Positions 25,101 to 36,391 are shown, numbered from the stretch's first letter. The stretch: DNA of 64,000 nucleotides from Pohlia nutans (GCA_022496805.1 CM040096.1:12897501-12961500); one strand, 5' to 3'. Notes: generated from the letters alone by a model not told the origin. Made by a program: numbers and translations.

Positions 25101-25772
25101 ATTAAAATCCAAAGACCACGTCGATACGTATTCTTTCTAAGACATAATTTATTCTGTCGTCATCAAGCGGGTGTGGCACCCTGAAATCTTTCGTTATAAA
25201 TTCTTGCTCTCGATAGCTATCATGAACACTAGCGAATAATTCTGAAAATACAATTGCTAATAAACTGGATCATTCAGGTTGCAAAGAACATGGCTGAGGC
25301 TGCATTCCAAGAAGAGGCTGATCAACAAAATGACGATGAAGATGATTCAGAGGATATGCTAGAAACGGCTGTGGAGCATGTGATGACAAATCCCTCGGCT
25401 ACACTGAGGCTGATTAAGTCGGAGCTTCAACACGGCTTCCGAAACTGGCGCAAACCATATGCGGCGCCATCAGATGAGGAGTTGTTCTACATGCTGTGCG
25501 GTGAATCCGAAGAAACATTATCATACGGTCACATTGTGCTTGCGACTGTGATGAATGTGGAAGAATACAATGTTACCTGTGCTTTGGAATCCGGGATTCT
25601 AGGTATCGTCCACAAGACGGACCTTTCAGATGATCTTGACGTGGATCCCAGGGAGAAAGTTGTAGAAGGCAGCATCGTGGCCTGTCGAGTGAAAAGAGTG
25701 ATGTTTGCTCACTTCCGTGTGGCTTTGACCTGCAGGCAAGCCGCTTACTTTCAACCTGATATCAGTGTCTGA
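19185..25772 (+). CDS. SPT6-like transcription elongation factor, truncated and possibly a pseudogene
   Basis: Candidate exons: 19185-19276 or 19290, 19465 to about 19554-19576, about 19707-19836, 20012-20216, 20445-20645, 20818-20922, 21216-21584, up to 22435/22437, about 22705-23008, 23326-23467, 23859-24040, 24813-25082, 25278-25772. Seen in order: YELDGDDYDL...TGFHRP; MADFIVDEEEVDEHGEP; a helix-rich core (IPFIAMYRRE, WDKKWLLLQRRK, DAKFNLHLPP); the block with WNEQRKQILWDA; the RNase H-like block LRVLACCWGPETTFVMLDAA; LYENSRVSQEQLPG; the helix-hairpin-helix block VAGLGPRKAG; KVFINSAGF; and an S1-like domain. SPT6 is a histone chaperone that travels with RNA polymerase II. Oddities: no acidic first exon; the acidic linker at about 19707-19785 is out of frame with its neighbours; a conserved block of about 45 aa before VRGRYLERVVVS is not found; about 25 aa are missing near 25410; the stop follows S1, so the tandem SH2 region is absent. 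It is a truncated paralogue or a young pseudogene. Confidence 0.75.
24223..24473. mobile_element. TTAA-type MITE in an SPT6-like intron (251 bp)
   Basis: Flanked by TTAA at 24219-24222 and 24474-24477. Ends are CCCCCTAAGCGTCT and ACACTTAGGGG. A related copy lies in reverse orientation at 36994-37230 in the NECAP gene. Confidence 0.8.
24533..24767. mobile_element. TTAA-type MITE, CTTGGTCC family, second insertion in the same intron
   Basis: Flanked by TTAA at 24529-24532 and 24768-24771. Ends are CCCCTAAAGGAC and CTTGGTCCTTTAGGGGG. It lies 55 bp from the previous element; together they make up most of this 772-bp intron (24041-24812). Confidence 0.8.
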
Positions 25773-25867
25773 TATATTTTGCTAAGTTCTATGAATAGGT
25801 TTGTTGAGGATAAATTGCACATCTAGAACTTGCCGCGCTGGTTTGTGTAATTTGCATTTGTAACGTA

Positions 25868-25997
25868 CTAGATAGAGTATTTCATAGGCTCTGCTACAGC
25901 ATGTAACGGGTGCATACTACCTACAAGTCGCGAAGTGACAAGGTGGTAGCATGCACCCACTACACGATGAGGCGAGTCCATGGATTACTCTATCTAG
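25868..25997. mobile_element. Nested inverted repeat just downstream of the SPT6-like stop
   Basis: Outer arms CTAGATAGAGTA (25868-25879) and TACTCTATCTAG (25986-25997) enclose a second, stronger pair, GGGTGCATACTACC (25908-25921) and GGTGGTAGCATGCACCC (25942-25958). If transcribed, it would fold into a hairpin. MITE or 3' UTR structure; superfamily unknown. Confidence 0.5.
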
Positions 25998-26264
25998 CAT
26001 AGCCTACAATACATGTCACACATTAGTAAAGTCTTATTTTGAGAAGTACACTATGTAGAGTTGAGAATAGAGAGATGAGGAAAAGTTCTCTACAATTGAA
26101 AGATTTGAAATACACTAGTACAAAGATTGTGTGTATAGGAAAGTACATAACGGGTTGTAACTGTATTGCTTACAACCAATCTAAAGCTGCCATAGCTAGT
26201 CCCAATTGCTTGGAGTAGGTTATCATGTATATTCAGAATGTTTTCAGTTGCAACTCTTAGCTTG

Positions 26265-26425
26265 CATAACATTCAGTAGCCTTCATGCCCAGTGCCTTTC
26301 CTTCATGCACTCTGCTCGTCACCTTGAGCCTCCACCTGTTCACTTAGCTACTGTTGGGTGTGGAATATTCCACACCATCTACTGTAGAGCCAAGGCAAGG
26401 ACAATGCATGCTACTGAATGTTATG
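26265..26425. mobile_element. MITE with CATAACATTCAGTAGC ends, copy 1
   Basis: Perfect 16-bp terminal inverted repeat CATAACATTCAGTAGC / GCTACTGAATGTTATG, 161 bp in total. A second copy lies at 55295-55469 with similar interior (TTCCTTCATGCACTCTG, GTGTGGAATAT) and a lone end is near 26691. No obvious target duplication. Confidence 0.75.
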
Positions 26426-29400
26426 TGGGTAGTCTTCAGGTCCATACCTCATTGTGAGTAAAATACGACCGGTCCCTCTTAGCAGGGTCCTTTGAGTTGG
26501 CTGGAACTTATATTGTCATATTTTGCATGCTGCAGAGAGAGTGATCGTAGGGGAAACCACTGGCGGCCTAGGGTGCAACCCGACCCATACTTTTCACCGG
26601 ACAATATTTTCTAGTTGGGAGTATGCGTACTGGATATGGCACAATTGGCGGTGCTTATTTAGTTTAGGGTGTTCTCATGGGGCATTCTTATAACATTCAG
26701 TAGCAGAGCTGGGCTCTACCCTGGGCTCCAACGAATCTGCAGCATATTTTGCATTTTTGGACAGTAAATTAGTAGCTACCCATGTTTACTGGGAGTTACA
26801 AGTATTGAGAACTTACAATTGTAAGTGAGTTGCACATGTGTCCACCTTTAATTTTCATTTGCAGGCATGAGAGTTTCATGTTTAGAAAAAAGATAGAGTG
26901 GCAGTGAGTGCATTGGGAGAGATGGCATTTTTTTGTTTGAACTTCTACCCCTTGCAAACAATATTGTTGGGTATTTGATTCTCAGTCGGAGACAATCTAA
27001 AACAAGGCTTGTCATTATTCTCTATAGCTTGCTATAACTTTCACACCTTCCACCAAAGCTCCAAGTCCACAGCCCACAAGAGGACAATCTATGACTAGAC
27101 ACTATTCCACCCAAGTATAGTTCAAAAGAGTGCTTAGAAGTAGAGCAAAAAGGGAGGTTTCATGACTCTCTTTTTGGTTAACTACTGTTCTTTAGAGATG
27201 AACGCCACAAGATTCAAAATGCGACACTATATAATTTTCACAAAATCTTACTTGATTTTAGAAGTGGCTACCTATAAGTTATATAAATAGATGAAAGAGT
27301 GAATAAAATCGCCAAAACCGTCTTGAAAGAACATCAAAGTTGCTAATATTTAGATGAAAGTTCTTTATAATAGATAGTTTTATAGATATGTAAACATATA
27401 TGGATAGTTATGTTCATTTTTTTTCCTTACTTAGCTACATTCTAAAGTGCATATTGCTCTATCAATGAAAATACCAAAAAAATTGGTTGCTCACATGGAT
27501 TTTGGCCACTCTGAGTTGTGAAATTGAATACCGTACATGAGGGTTAGATTTGAGAGTTTGGTGTCAAAATTGAATTTTCACATGAGATTTTGAGAGGTCC
27601 TCGTCACTCTAAACCAATCACAAAACGAGATGTGACACTTTTTAACAAAAATTAATTAATTAATGTTGAATTGCATGTGAACACAAAAAAAACCTAGGAA
27701 TACTATTCTTTTTATAACACCATATTGTTCCTTACTGTGACTTCTACCTTCTATAAAAATTTGGATCCTTGGAAGCTTTTGTGTGATTGATATGCATTTT
27801 TTTACATTAGACACAAAAGTTGGTAAATTGACATTATTGCAACTTTTGGTCGTCTTCTTTGCACCATATTTGGCACAAAAATGCATTGTACATAAACTAC
27901 ATTGTGAGAAAACTTTGGTGGTCAACGCCTTGATTCCCTCGTATTGTGACCCGCGAGGCCCGAGGCGAGAAGCGCGGGTCACCTAGCAAAACGTTGGGCC
28001 ATTCGTGGTAAAGGCCGGGGTGCCAGTGGTATAGGTTGGGCTACGCGACCTCTAGACCAAACACTGCCTACCCGTTGTTTTATCTCAAATTTTCAATCTA
28101 TTGACTCTATTATGGCATCCATCTAGTATCGAAGCCACTTGATGCATGCAGTGGCACACTATATCTCGACCTCCTTATTGCATGTTTTTTTTAGTATTAA
28201 TTGCAAAGGCGCAGCTTTAAGTGCACAAAGCATTTTGGCCGATGAAATTCACATTACATTGATTTCGAACGATCTTTCTCTTTCATTGTGGGGTTGGTTT
28301 GGGTTTGTTGTGTGAAGTGTAAGGGAGTCATAGAACTTATCCAAGTTCCACGATTGTCCGGGAGATAGTGATGATCAAGATGCTCAAGAGAATAGGTTTT
28401 CTCCCTTGTTACAGTTTTCCAGAGGTGTGCTAATTCAATGAAATCTTGGGATGAAGTGCACGCCTGAACGAAAACAATCATCGAGGACCCTCTCCCTTTG
28501 TTTGCATTCGAGGTTTAAGAAATGCTCTTGCTCACCATCACCGCATCCGTTATTGCAGCAACATTGTAGCAAGTCATGGCTCGTCTTTTTTCATCACATT
28601 TTTAGCCCTTAGAACTCATTTTGCGTTCTTTGGGAGATGTAGAGGGGTGGATCTCACTTCTTCCATAAATTATTGAGGAATTCAACAGTTTTTGTGGGAG
28701 TGCAAGGAGAAGCAAGCTACGGTCCTACAAAAATGTAGTTGTAGTGCACCAAAATAGTAGTGGAAGCAACTTTCTAAAATCCACCTTGCATTCTATTTCA
28801 GTTCTTTACATTTTTTTTAATATTCATGGTGTTCTAAATCACATAATCTACCTTATCAAGTCTTGATTTTTTCATGTTTATGTCAAAATTTATAAGATAA
28901 ATTAGGAAAAAGGGCAAAATTGTGCATTGTTTACATCGAGGTTTACATGCACATTTGCACCACCTATGATATGTGTACATTCCAAGAAAATTGGAAATCA
29001 CCATTTTTAGTATAGTTCTAGTACCTATTATAGAGTGGTGTAAAAATTTATTTTTAATTTTATGATTTGACATGATATTTTAAAATAACGTTTTAATTTT
29101 AAAATGGACATTCTTTGTTTTGGGCTAAAAATTAATGTTTTAGGGATTTTTTTTCCCTCCTGGCATTATTCACAAAAGTGCAGGTTGGCTTGCAATTGAA
29201 GTTTGACAATTTCTTTGCAAGCTTATCAAATCAACAAAGACCTCTATGTTAATTATGCTTCTCGGTGCATAATTGGTCATTTCATTGGTGCTATTTGTGC
29301 AATTTTATGATTTTATGTGTATGCTTGAGATTTGGGTGACCATAGCTTGCCTCTACCCGTGCTCTTTTTTTATGATGTTTACGATCAATCAATGAATTTT

Positions 29401-30528
29401 TAGCATTTCAAAAGAATTTGTAGATTTGAAGCACAGATGCGTGATTCGAGATTTTGTTTTTTTGTTTTTTTTCCGTGTTTACAGAATGTTTACAGAGTGT
29501 TAGTGTGATGACTATTAGAGTTTTGTATCACAAGCAGATGAAATTTCAATTTATCTCGGTTTGTTTACTTTTATGCTTTTTTGGCAATGTTTTTTTTTAT
29601 GTTTCTCTCGTTGATATAGGAGTTTGTATTTCCTAGGACTCAATAGTTGTGTTTTATTTAAAAGTGTGATGAGCAATCCGCTCAACTCTTGATAACTTAT
29701 TTTCTGTTGAAGAATTTGTAGATCTGAAGTGTGCAGTCATGATTCGGCATTTTGTTGTTTATTTTTCCCGATGTATCTTAAGGATGTAGAGTGTAGTATT
29801 GTGATTTCGGGTAGGAATTTTGTGTACAAGGGCAGATGAAGTTCATAATTCTCTCAATTTGTTTATTGTCTCTGCCCCACCACGGGAGAGACTACGGAAA
29901 CGATTCGTTTTCAAGGAGTTATATGGCTGAACAATATAAACAAGTTGTAAAAGTAAATCTAGGGTAAATACTAAGGCAAAGACTACGCGACTAGCTGCTT
30001 GTTTTTATGTGTTTTGACAACGTGATGCTACAGGAGTTGCCGAGGCTGCAGGCCCGGTACTGCAAGTACCGGACCTGCAACTGGGAAAGTACCAGGCCCT
30101 TTGCTGGGTCATTTACCGATCGCCGTTGGAGTTGCTCTCACCTTACTTTTGTTAGGGCACTGTACTGTAAAAATCAATAATAGAAATGTGAAAGTCAATG
30201 ATATGTTATTATTTTTCATCTCGCCCTCAGTGATGACTGAAGCGTAGACTTTGGGAAATGTGATGTAGCTCTAGGCCTTGCTGTCCTTGTGGGAAATTGC
30301 AGTCGATGTGATTGGCCGTCAGAAATGTAAAAGAAGAACAATGAGACTGCCTCAGACTGCGAAGGAGTCAGAACACGCAATGAAAGTCCCAATCTAAAAG
30401 CGAGCCAGTGCATGAACTCATTGAATTGAGGAATTTATTACGAGCCTGCCATTCAGCAATGTAGCAGTGCCACTCAACATCAACGTGAAGAGTTGACCAT
30501 TCAACAAGCCATTATACTAACCACATTA
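26426..30528. other. Long intergenic stretch without a recognised gene
   Basis: AT-rich. Holds only a lone CATAACATTC-type end near 26691 and the hairpin at 27946-27982. Around 28380-28560 the minus strand has a short, broken, Cys-containing reading frame too weak to name. Confidence 0.45.
27946..27982. other. GC-rich 10-bp perfect hairpin
   Basis: GTGACCCGCG at 27946-27955 and CGCGGGTCAC at 27973-27982 are exact reverse complements separated by 17 nt in AT-rich surroundings. It may be the end of an otherwise unrecognised element. Confidence 0.4.
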
Positions 30529-30814
30529 TAAACTTGGCAAATCATGTTTTTGCAGTGTTTTATGTATGTTGTTGAGATGAACAGAGGTGATTACGTTCGA
30601 TTTACGTTTTACGTATGTTTATCATATAATAAACGTACAAACGACATATTATAAACATGAAAAAACACATCATGATAAAATTTATATGTTTGTAATATGT
30701 CCTTTGTACGTTTTTTTTATGATAAATATACGTAAAATGTATGTTGAACGTAATCACCCCTATTCACCTCAACAACATACGTAAAACATTGCAAAAACAT
30801 GACTTCCTAAGTTT
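30529..30814. mobile_element. Long near-perfect inverted repeat, 286 bp
   Basis: Two arms of roughly 130 nt pair over almost their whole length with few mismatches (outer AAACTTGGCAAATCATGTTT; inner AACGTACAAACGACATATTA), leaving a small loop near 30665-30680. A fold-back MITE; a read-through transcript would be a long double-stranded RNA. Confidence 0.85.
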
Positions 30815-30840
30815 GTGATGCAAAATAATGCTTTTGCTTA

Positions 30841-31048
30841 CCGCCACGGCTGGCCGCGGGGGGTTCAGGGTCCCCCCGCTGTGCCGCGCTACCAGGGTGG
30901 CATTTTCGTTGTCTTGTGACAGGTTTGTCTGTCCTATTTTTGTTGGTTCATCCAGTTAGGCCACTTTGTGGCTGGTTGGTTTGTATTGTGGCATTTCTAC
31001 AATGAAATACCGTTTCATTTGTTTCAAAAAGAAAAAAAAATGCATTTG
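30841..31048 (+). mobile_element. Possible 3' end of a LINE-type retrotransposon
   Basis: A GC-rich stretch passes into a G/T-rich segment and ends CAATGAAATACCGTTTCATT followed by an A-rich tail, which resembles the 3' ends of plant LINE elements. No reverse transcriptase coding sequence is visible upstream. Confidence 0.35.
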
Positions 31049-32470
31049 CTTTCTTATAATTAATAATAATAATAAAAATAAATCATGACCCTTGTATTCT
31101 ATGGTTTACATTGGTTTCATCAATTTAGGGGCAATATTAGAGTTAACCGAAAAAAGTGTCTCAATGTGGAAAGAAACCTTAAACTCATCTTAGACTCGTT
31201 TTGAGTTCAAAATGACTGCAAAACTAGTCTATGGTGAGTTGAAGAATGATTTAAAGCAAGGCCGTGCACTATCATGAGGTATGGAATCCGTGACCTCTCC
31301 AATGTTAAAAGAGAGTTCCCACATGTTCCCCCAAGTCAAGAGCCCCAAACTATTCATGAACAATAATTGTCAAAAATTATAATCACAGGAAAAGAACTCC
31401 ACTTGAACTCTGCTTAAAAACCAATTTTGTTTTTAAATAACTCTATCATTTAAGAAGAAACAATACATAGAATGAAGAGTGTATATATGGGATTTCAAAT
31501 TTCAAGAAAAAAGAAGAAGAAAAGATGCATACCATGCTAGTGGTATATTTCAAACTGCTTACTATCTTTGTACATTATATTCTTAAGCAAGGCAAAAAAA
31601 TCCTTTTAATTTGAAGGGAATTTAGGTATCTAGAATAGAACAATTATTTGAAAAGATGAAGCAACTTAACTTCCTCTGCTCTTGGATATTCTATAGAATA
31701 GAGGGTGTCAAAGTTTGAGTTTGTAAAGTGAGACTTTGTTATGTGGTTCCTACGTGGTTCGTCCTATTATCCACGTTCATAATTGCAAAATTCTCACAAA
31801 AACAATTGCCTTCTGTTTGTGAATTGAAATTGTGAAGTTTTGCCACTACCCTTCAAAGAAACAAAGTCCATGCCCTAACTTGAAAGCTCGCCAAAAGCTT
31901 GTTGTAGAAGCACGCAGAAAGGCTAGGGTAAATATTTACATTCTAAGAGCAACTCCAATAGACTTACAGTAAAATGGTTTAACAATGGTATTTTTGCCAG
32001 CTAGGTGTTCTTCGCATAAAAATCTACCCCAACAAAACTACAAGTAGTATTGGGTTTCATCGGGGACGGCGTCCCGCTTTGCCAACACATAGTATTTCCT
32101 CATTTTGTCGTTCTTGAAATCAACACGACATTGTCCCTTTTAGTTATGTTTGTAGTTGTTGGAGACAAATATATTGTGGGGAAGTTTGATCTTGGGTGCA
32201 AGTAGACACAAAGATAGAGTTTATAGCTCCACGTCATCCTAACTTGTAAGGCTCCGAACTTATTAGTAGGGGCAATGAGCAATGTGGGAACATAATGAGA
32301 AAAATGCCATTTCGTGTAGCCACCAAAGCAATGGATTGCACCGGTTGTAAGCTAGACTGGGGCTTTGTCTGCGACACCCAGTGGATGAAAAGGCCAAGAT
32401 TTTTGATGAAAAATACATGATTTATAAAGGGTTTCGCGAAAGGCGAATATATTGAATGAAAAAGATAAGA

Positions 32471-33611
32471 ACACGCAATTCGCTATTTATGCACTTGGCC
32501 AAGTGCGTTCATTTCATGAGCAAATCGTGCTTAAAAAATTTGTGTAAAAAGCTCTCTAAAAAACAGCGATTTTGTCTTTCTACAAATCACTTACATTGTA
32601 AACAAACAATTCTTTTATTTATTTTTTATTCTTATCTTTATCTTTTCTTTTATCTTTTCTTTATCTTGTTTCTTTTATCTTGTCTTCTTTCTTGTCTTCT
32701 TTTTCTTTTCCTTCTTGTCTTCCTTCTTGTCTTCTTCTTCTTTTTCTATTTTTTTCTTCATACCTCTTGTGGCAGCCGCAAACCCTACACCCGCACCGAG
32801 GAAAAAAAACCAATTTTTTATTTTTTATTTTTATTTTTATTTTTATTTTTTAATAATTTTTTTCGTCTTCTTTTTTCCTTAGGGCTCATGAACCCTAAAA
32901 ATAGAAATTTTAAAATTTTAAAAATTAGGGTTCAGCCAGCGGCGGCTGAACCTAAACGGCGGTGGAGGAAAAAAAAACCAAAAAAAAAAAAAAAAAAAAA
33001 TTGTTTTTTTTTTTCTCTTTTGGTTTTTGTCTTCTTTCTTGTTTAGGGCTCATGAACCCTAAAAAAAATTTAGGGTTCAGCCGCCGGCGGCTGAACCCTA
33101 AACGGCCGGAAGAAAAAAAAAAAAAAAAAAATGGTTTTTTTTTCTTCTATTTTTAGACTACTGCCGGCTGAGGGTGCGCGGCCGCGCACCCTAAGCCTCT
33201 TTTATCCTCTTCTCTCCTCTCCCTCTCTCTCCTCTCCCTCTCTCTCCATCCCTCCCTCTCCATCCCTCCCTCTCCATCCCTCCCTCTCCATCCCTCCCTC
33301 TCCATCCCTCCTCTCCATCCCTCCCCTCTCCTCATATATATAGGGGAGAGGAGAGGGTCTCTCTCATTCATTCTTCAACTCCTTCTCCCTCCCCTCACCT
33401 CTCCCCTATATATATATGAGGAGAGGGGAAGGAGAAGAAGAGGAAGAAGAGTCTTTGGGTGCGCGGCCGCGCACCCCAGCGACTAAAAATAGTAATTTAA
33501 AGAAAAAGTCAAAAAAGTAAAAAAAAAAAAGTTCTTTTTTTTCTTTTTTCTTTTTTCTTTTGGGCAGCTGCCATTCAGGGTTCAAGCAGCACCCCACGGC
33601 CAAGAAAAAGG

Positions 33612-33648
<37 letters not shown>

Positions 33649-33701
33649 TTGGCGGCTGCCATTCAGGGTTCAGCAGCACCCCACGGCCAACCCGAAAAAC
33701 G

Positions 33702-33774
<73 letters not shown>

Positions 33775-34096
33775 CGGTTTGCTCCCATTGTTTAGGGTTC
33801 AGCAGCCACAACTGAAGAAAAAGTAGAAGAAAAAAAAGACAACGAAGACAAAAAGGAAGACAAGAAGAAAGACAAAAGAAGACAAGAAAGAAGACGAGAA
33901 AGAAATCAAGATAAAAAGAAAAGATAAAGATGAGAATAAAAATTTATTAAAGTAATTATTTGTTTACAATGTAAGGGATTGAAGAAAGACAATAATCGTT
34001 GGTTTTTTAAAAATAAAAGTTAGACAAATAAAATCATGCGCTCGGGGACGAAGTGCATGATTATATAGCCAAGTGCGTAAATAGCGAATTGTGTGT
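32471..34096. mobile_element. Large fold-back element (family F), copy 1, 1626 bp
   Basis: Ends ACACGCAATTCGCTATTT and its near reverse complement at about 34079-34096. Arms extend inward through TTACATTGTAAACAAACAAT against TTGTTTACAATGTAAGGGAT and then pyrimidine-rich against purine-rich tracts. The interior is a stack of palindromes (TTAGGG...CCCTAA units, two copies of GGGTGCGCGGCCGCGCACCC) plus runs of 31 A, 44 A and 28 T. No protein coding. A shorter relative is at 44624-45251. Confidence 0.8.
33172..33477. repeat. Pyrimidine-rich repeat between two GC-rich palindromes
   Basis: The 20-nt palindrome GGGTGCGCGGCCGCGCACCC occurs near 33172 and again near 33458. Between them lie CTCCATCCCTCC tandem repeats and a GGGGAGAGG/CCTCTCCCC inverted pair flanking TATATA. 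Part of the family F interior. Confidence 0.75.
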
Positions 34097-34172
34097 TTAA
34101 GATGTATGGAAAAACAGTGATCCGTCACCAGGTTTTTCAAATAAAAATATAAAAAATAAGGGATCAAAAAGC

Positions 34173-34586
34173 CCGGGGAGTGCACTTAAAGTTAAGACTA
34201 GGAATCACGTGAGTGCGTACTTTTGACCCCCCTATGTACATACTAAAAAATCACCTAAAAATTGTAAAAAAAAATATGCAGTTGTTAAACACAATCTAAA
34301 GTTCTTGTTGTATAAATTTCAAAAAATAATCACTTGTACATATTTTTAAATTGATTTTTGAAGCAAAAAACAACACATTTTAGTGCAAACTTCTATCATT
34401 TCTTTTATAGGATTTTAGAAACATTTGGTCCTGAAATTTATACCGAATGATAGATATATACGTAATGATTTAGCCCCTAAAAAATCTTAATTTAAAAACT
34501 ATTTTAAGGCCAAGTATTGTAGGGGGTATGCTATTAAAACGCACTCACGTGTATTTCTAATCTTCACTTTAAGTGCACTCCCTGGG
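34173..34586. mobile_element. hAT-like MITE, family G long-TIR copy
   Basis: Ends CCCGGGGAGTGCAC and GTGCACTCCCTGGG, flanked on both sides by TCAAAAAG (8 bp). It is about 90 percent alike to 2075-2486 by eye, including CGTGAGTGCGTACTTTTGAC and GTAGGGGGTATGCTATTAAA. Confidence 0.85.
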
Positions 34587-35568
34587 TCAAAAAGCCACCT
34601 CATTCACTTGCATGCCAACTTTGTAGCCTAAAGTTAAATGATTCGAACACCAAAAAAAAAACCTTGCATGTGACCCATCCTTTTTTTAATTTCTTTTACC
34701 AGAAATGAATGAAAATTCATTGCACAAAAAGAAAAATACAACTCTTCATCAGCCAAGGCACCTTCCTCTTACTAAGGCGAACCTACACATATTGATACTA
34801 GAGGTAAAAATCTAATCCAAAGCTTGCCCCTATTTTTGAACATGGTGGGGCTACCGAGACTAATTTGAGGTCACATGCCCCAAATATAGAATTAAAATTT
34901 CCCAAAAAAGCACCTAGCCCCTCAAAATGAGAAAGCCAGAGAAACGGCTGGTACCGGCCTCCCTTCCGTCTGGACGCCACATAGGACTTAAACAGGTGAT
35001 TTCACCCAGTCTGGCGAATCACATATCGCCACATGGTCGCAGCCACGGCTTTTTCCCCTCCCGTTCCGCGCCTACGTGGACGCCACGCAGGATGGACTTT
35101 TGCCACCTATGATTTCATTGGGTCTGACGAATCAGGTGTCGCCTCGCCGGGCTACTGCAGCCAGCGCGTGGTCTGCTGCGCTTGGAGGTGGGGACTTGCT
35201 GTGAAAACGGGGACTTGCCATCGCCGATCGGGGCGCTGCTGTTTTCTCGCGCTCCTTGTTCTCATCAGAATCCCACTTGGCCAATCTCGCGGGGCCTGTT
35301 TCCAGTGGGATCCCTTTCGCCCCTGTTTTGGGATCCATTTTTCCTCCTGTTTTGGATCTCCTGTTCGCCATTGCTCTGTTTTTTTGATGTAAACTTAACG
35401 TACACCACCCTCACTGCTCATCACCTGCCTGCGCGTTGCCGCCGGCCGGCCGGCTCCCTCTTCTCTTTGCCTTATCCAGATCGCGCTGGCGTCGCGTTGC
35501 CGGCATTGCGTGTTGATTGAGCCCGGCGCTTGCTCATTGCGCATCCCGATTCATTCCGCATGTTTTCG
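34587..35568. promoter_or_regulatory. Putative promoter and first-exon region of the NECAP gene
   Basis: Composition shifts to GC-rich from about 34940 to 35560 with two related blocks (GGACGCCAC near 34972 and 35077; TCTGGCGAATCA/TCTGACGAATCA). Overlapping frames in several phases suggest composition, not coding. Assigned by position and base content only. Confidence 0.4.
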
Positions 35569-36196
35569 GTACGTCTGCGCAACTTCTGAGTTCCTGGCGA
35601 TTGTTATTACTACTTGGAAGAGATTCTAGTCGCACCTTGCAATACGTAGGATCGATCGCTTCTCCGATGCATTATTAGAGTCTTAGACGTTGATGTTCAG
35701 CTTTGAAATCGTTTTGCGAAAGGAAACCCTAAGTTTGTCGAATGCTTTGGTCATCATCTACTCTAATTTTACACAGATTTGACGTTTTCCACAGTAATGT
35801 CAATTCTTTGGCTTTTGACAGATCAGTGAGTGTGCGGGGTTTTGTTGAGATAAGACCTTGCCGTTAGCAGAATAAGCATGTTCCTTGTTCCTGGCGATTG
35901 TTATTACTACTTGGAAGAGATTCTAGTCGCACTTCGCATTACATAGGATCGATCGCTTCTCCGATGCATTATTAGAGTCAGTCGTACACGTTGATGTTCA
36001 GCTTTTCAATGGTTTTGCGGAACGAAACCCTAAGTTGGTCTAATGCTTTGGTCATCATCTACTCTAATTTTACACAGATTTGACGTTCTCCACAGTAATG
36101 TCAATTCTTTGGCTACTTTGACAGATCAGTGAACGTTCGACCTTTTGTTGATATAAGACCTTAGACTAAGCAGACCTAATTTGTGGACTATTGCAG
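35569..36196 (+). other. Probable 5' UTR intron of the NECAP gene
   Basis: A strong donor TTCG|GTACGT at 35569 and an acceptor CTATTGCAG at 36196 fit a leader intron ahead of the ATG at 36392. The sequence before it (about 35030-35568) is GC-richer than its surroundings and is a plausible promoter and first exon. Inferred from splice sites and composition only. Confidence 0.5.
35591..36170 (+). repeat. Tandem duplication of about 297 bp in the NECAP leader intron
   Basis: Unit 1 at 35591-35887 and unit 2 from 35888 to about 36170 are highly similar. Shared blocks include TTCCTGGCGATTGTTATTAC, AGGATCGATCGCTTCTCCGA and CTCTAATTTTACACAGATTT. The period is exactly 297 at the first block. Confidence 0.9.
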
Positions 36197-36391
36197 AGCT
36201 GAATTCACTTGTTCTCTGGATCGGAAGATCAAGGGGCTGTCATTAGGAAGCGAGAGGGAGAGAGCTGGTCAGTTTCGACAGAAGTCAATTATTTTTGGTT
36301 CGAAAGTGCCACATGTCATCTTGAGATTGGTCTAGGGTGACGTGGACCTATCGAAATCTGAGGTGGAAAATTCAAGTTCGATTTGTACACA

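Noticed and set aside
27946..28100. Possible LTR start
   Set aside because: The TGTGACC...GGTCAC hairpin suggested an LTR end, but no second LTR, primer binding site or polyprotein was found.
32456..33046. 196-codon open frame
   Set aside because: Made of poly-T/poly-A and CTT-type low-complexity sequence inside the fold-back element arm; translation is Phe/Leu/Lys runs.
33172..33477. CRISPR-like or minisatellite array
   Set aside because: The short CTCCATCCCTCC units are a simple pyrimidine repeat without distinct spacers, and the host is a plant.
33560..33826. Lys/Phe-rich frames on both strands
   Set aside because: Simply translations of long poly(A) and poly(T) runs.
35033..35520. Overlapping frames of 79-119 codons upstream of NECAP
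   Set aside because: Present in several phases at once in a GC-rich region with no recognisable domain; better explained as promoter and leader composition.
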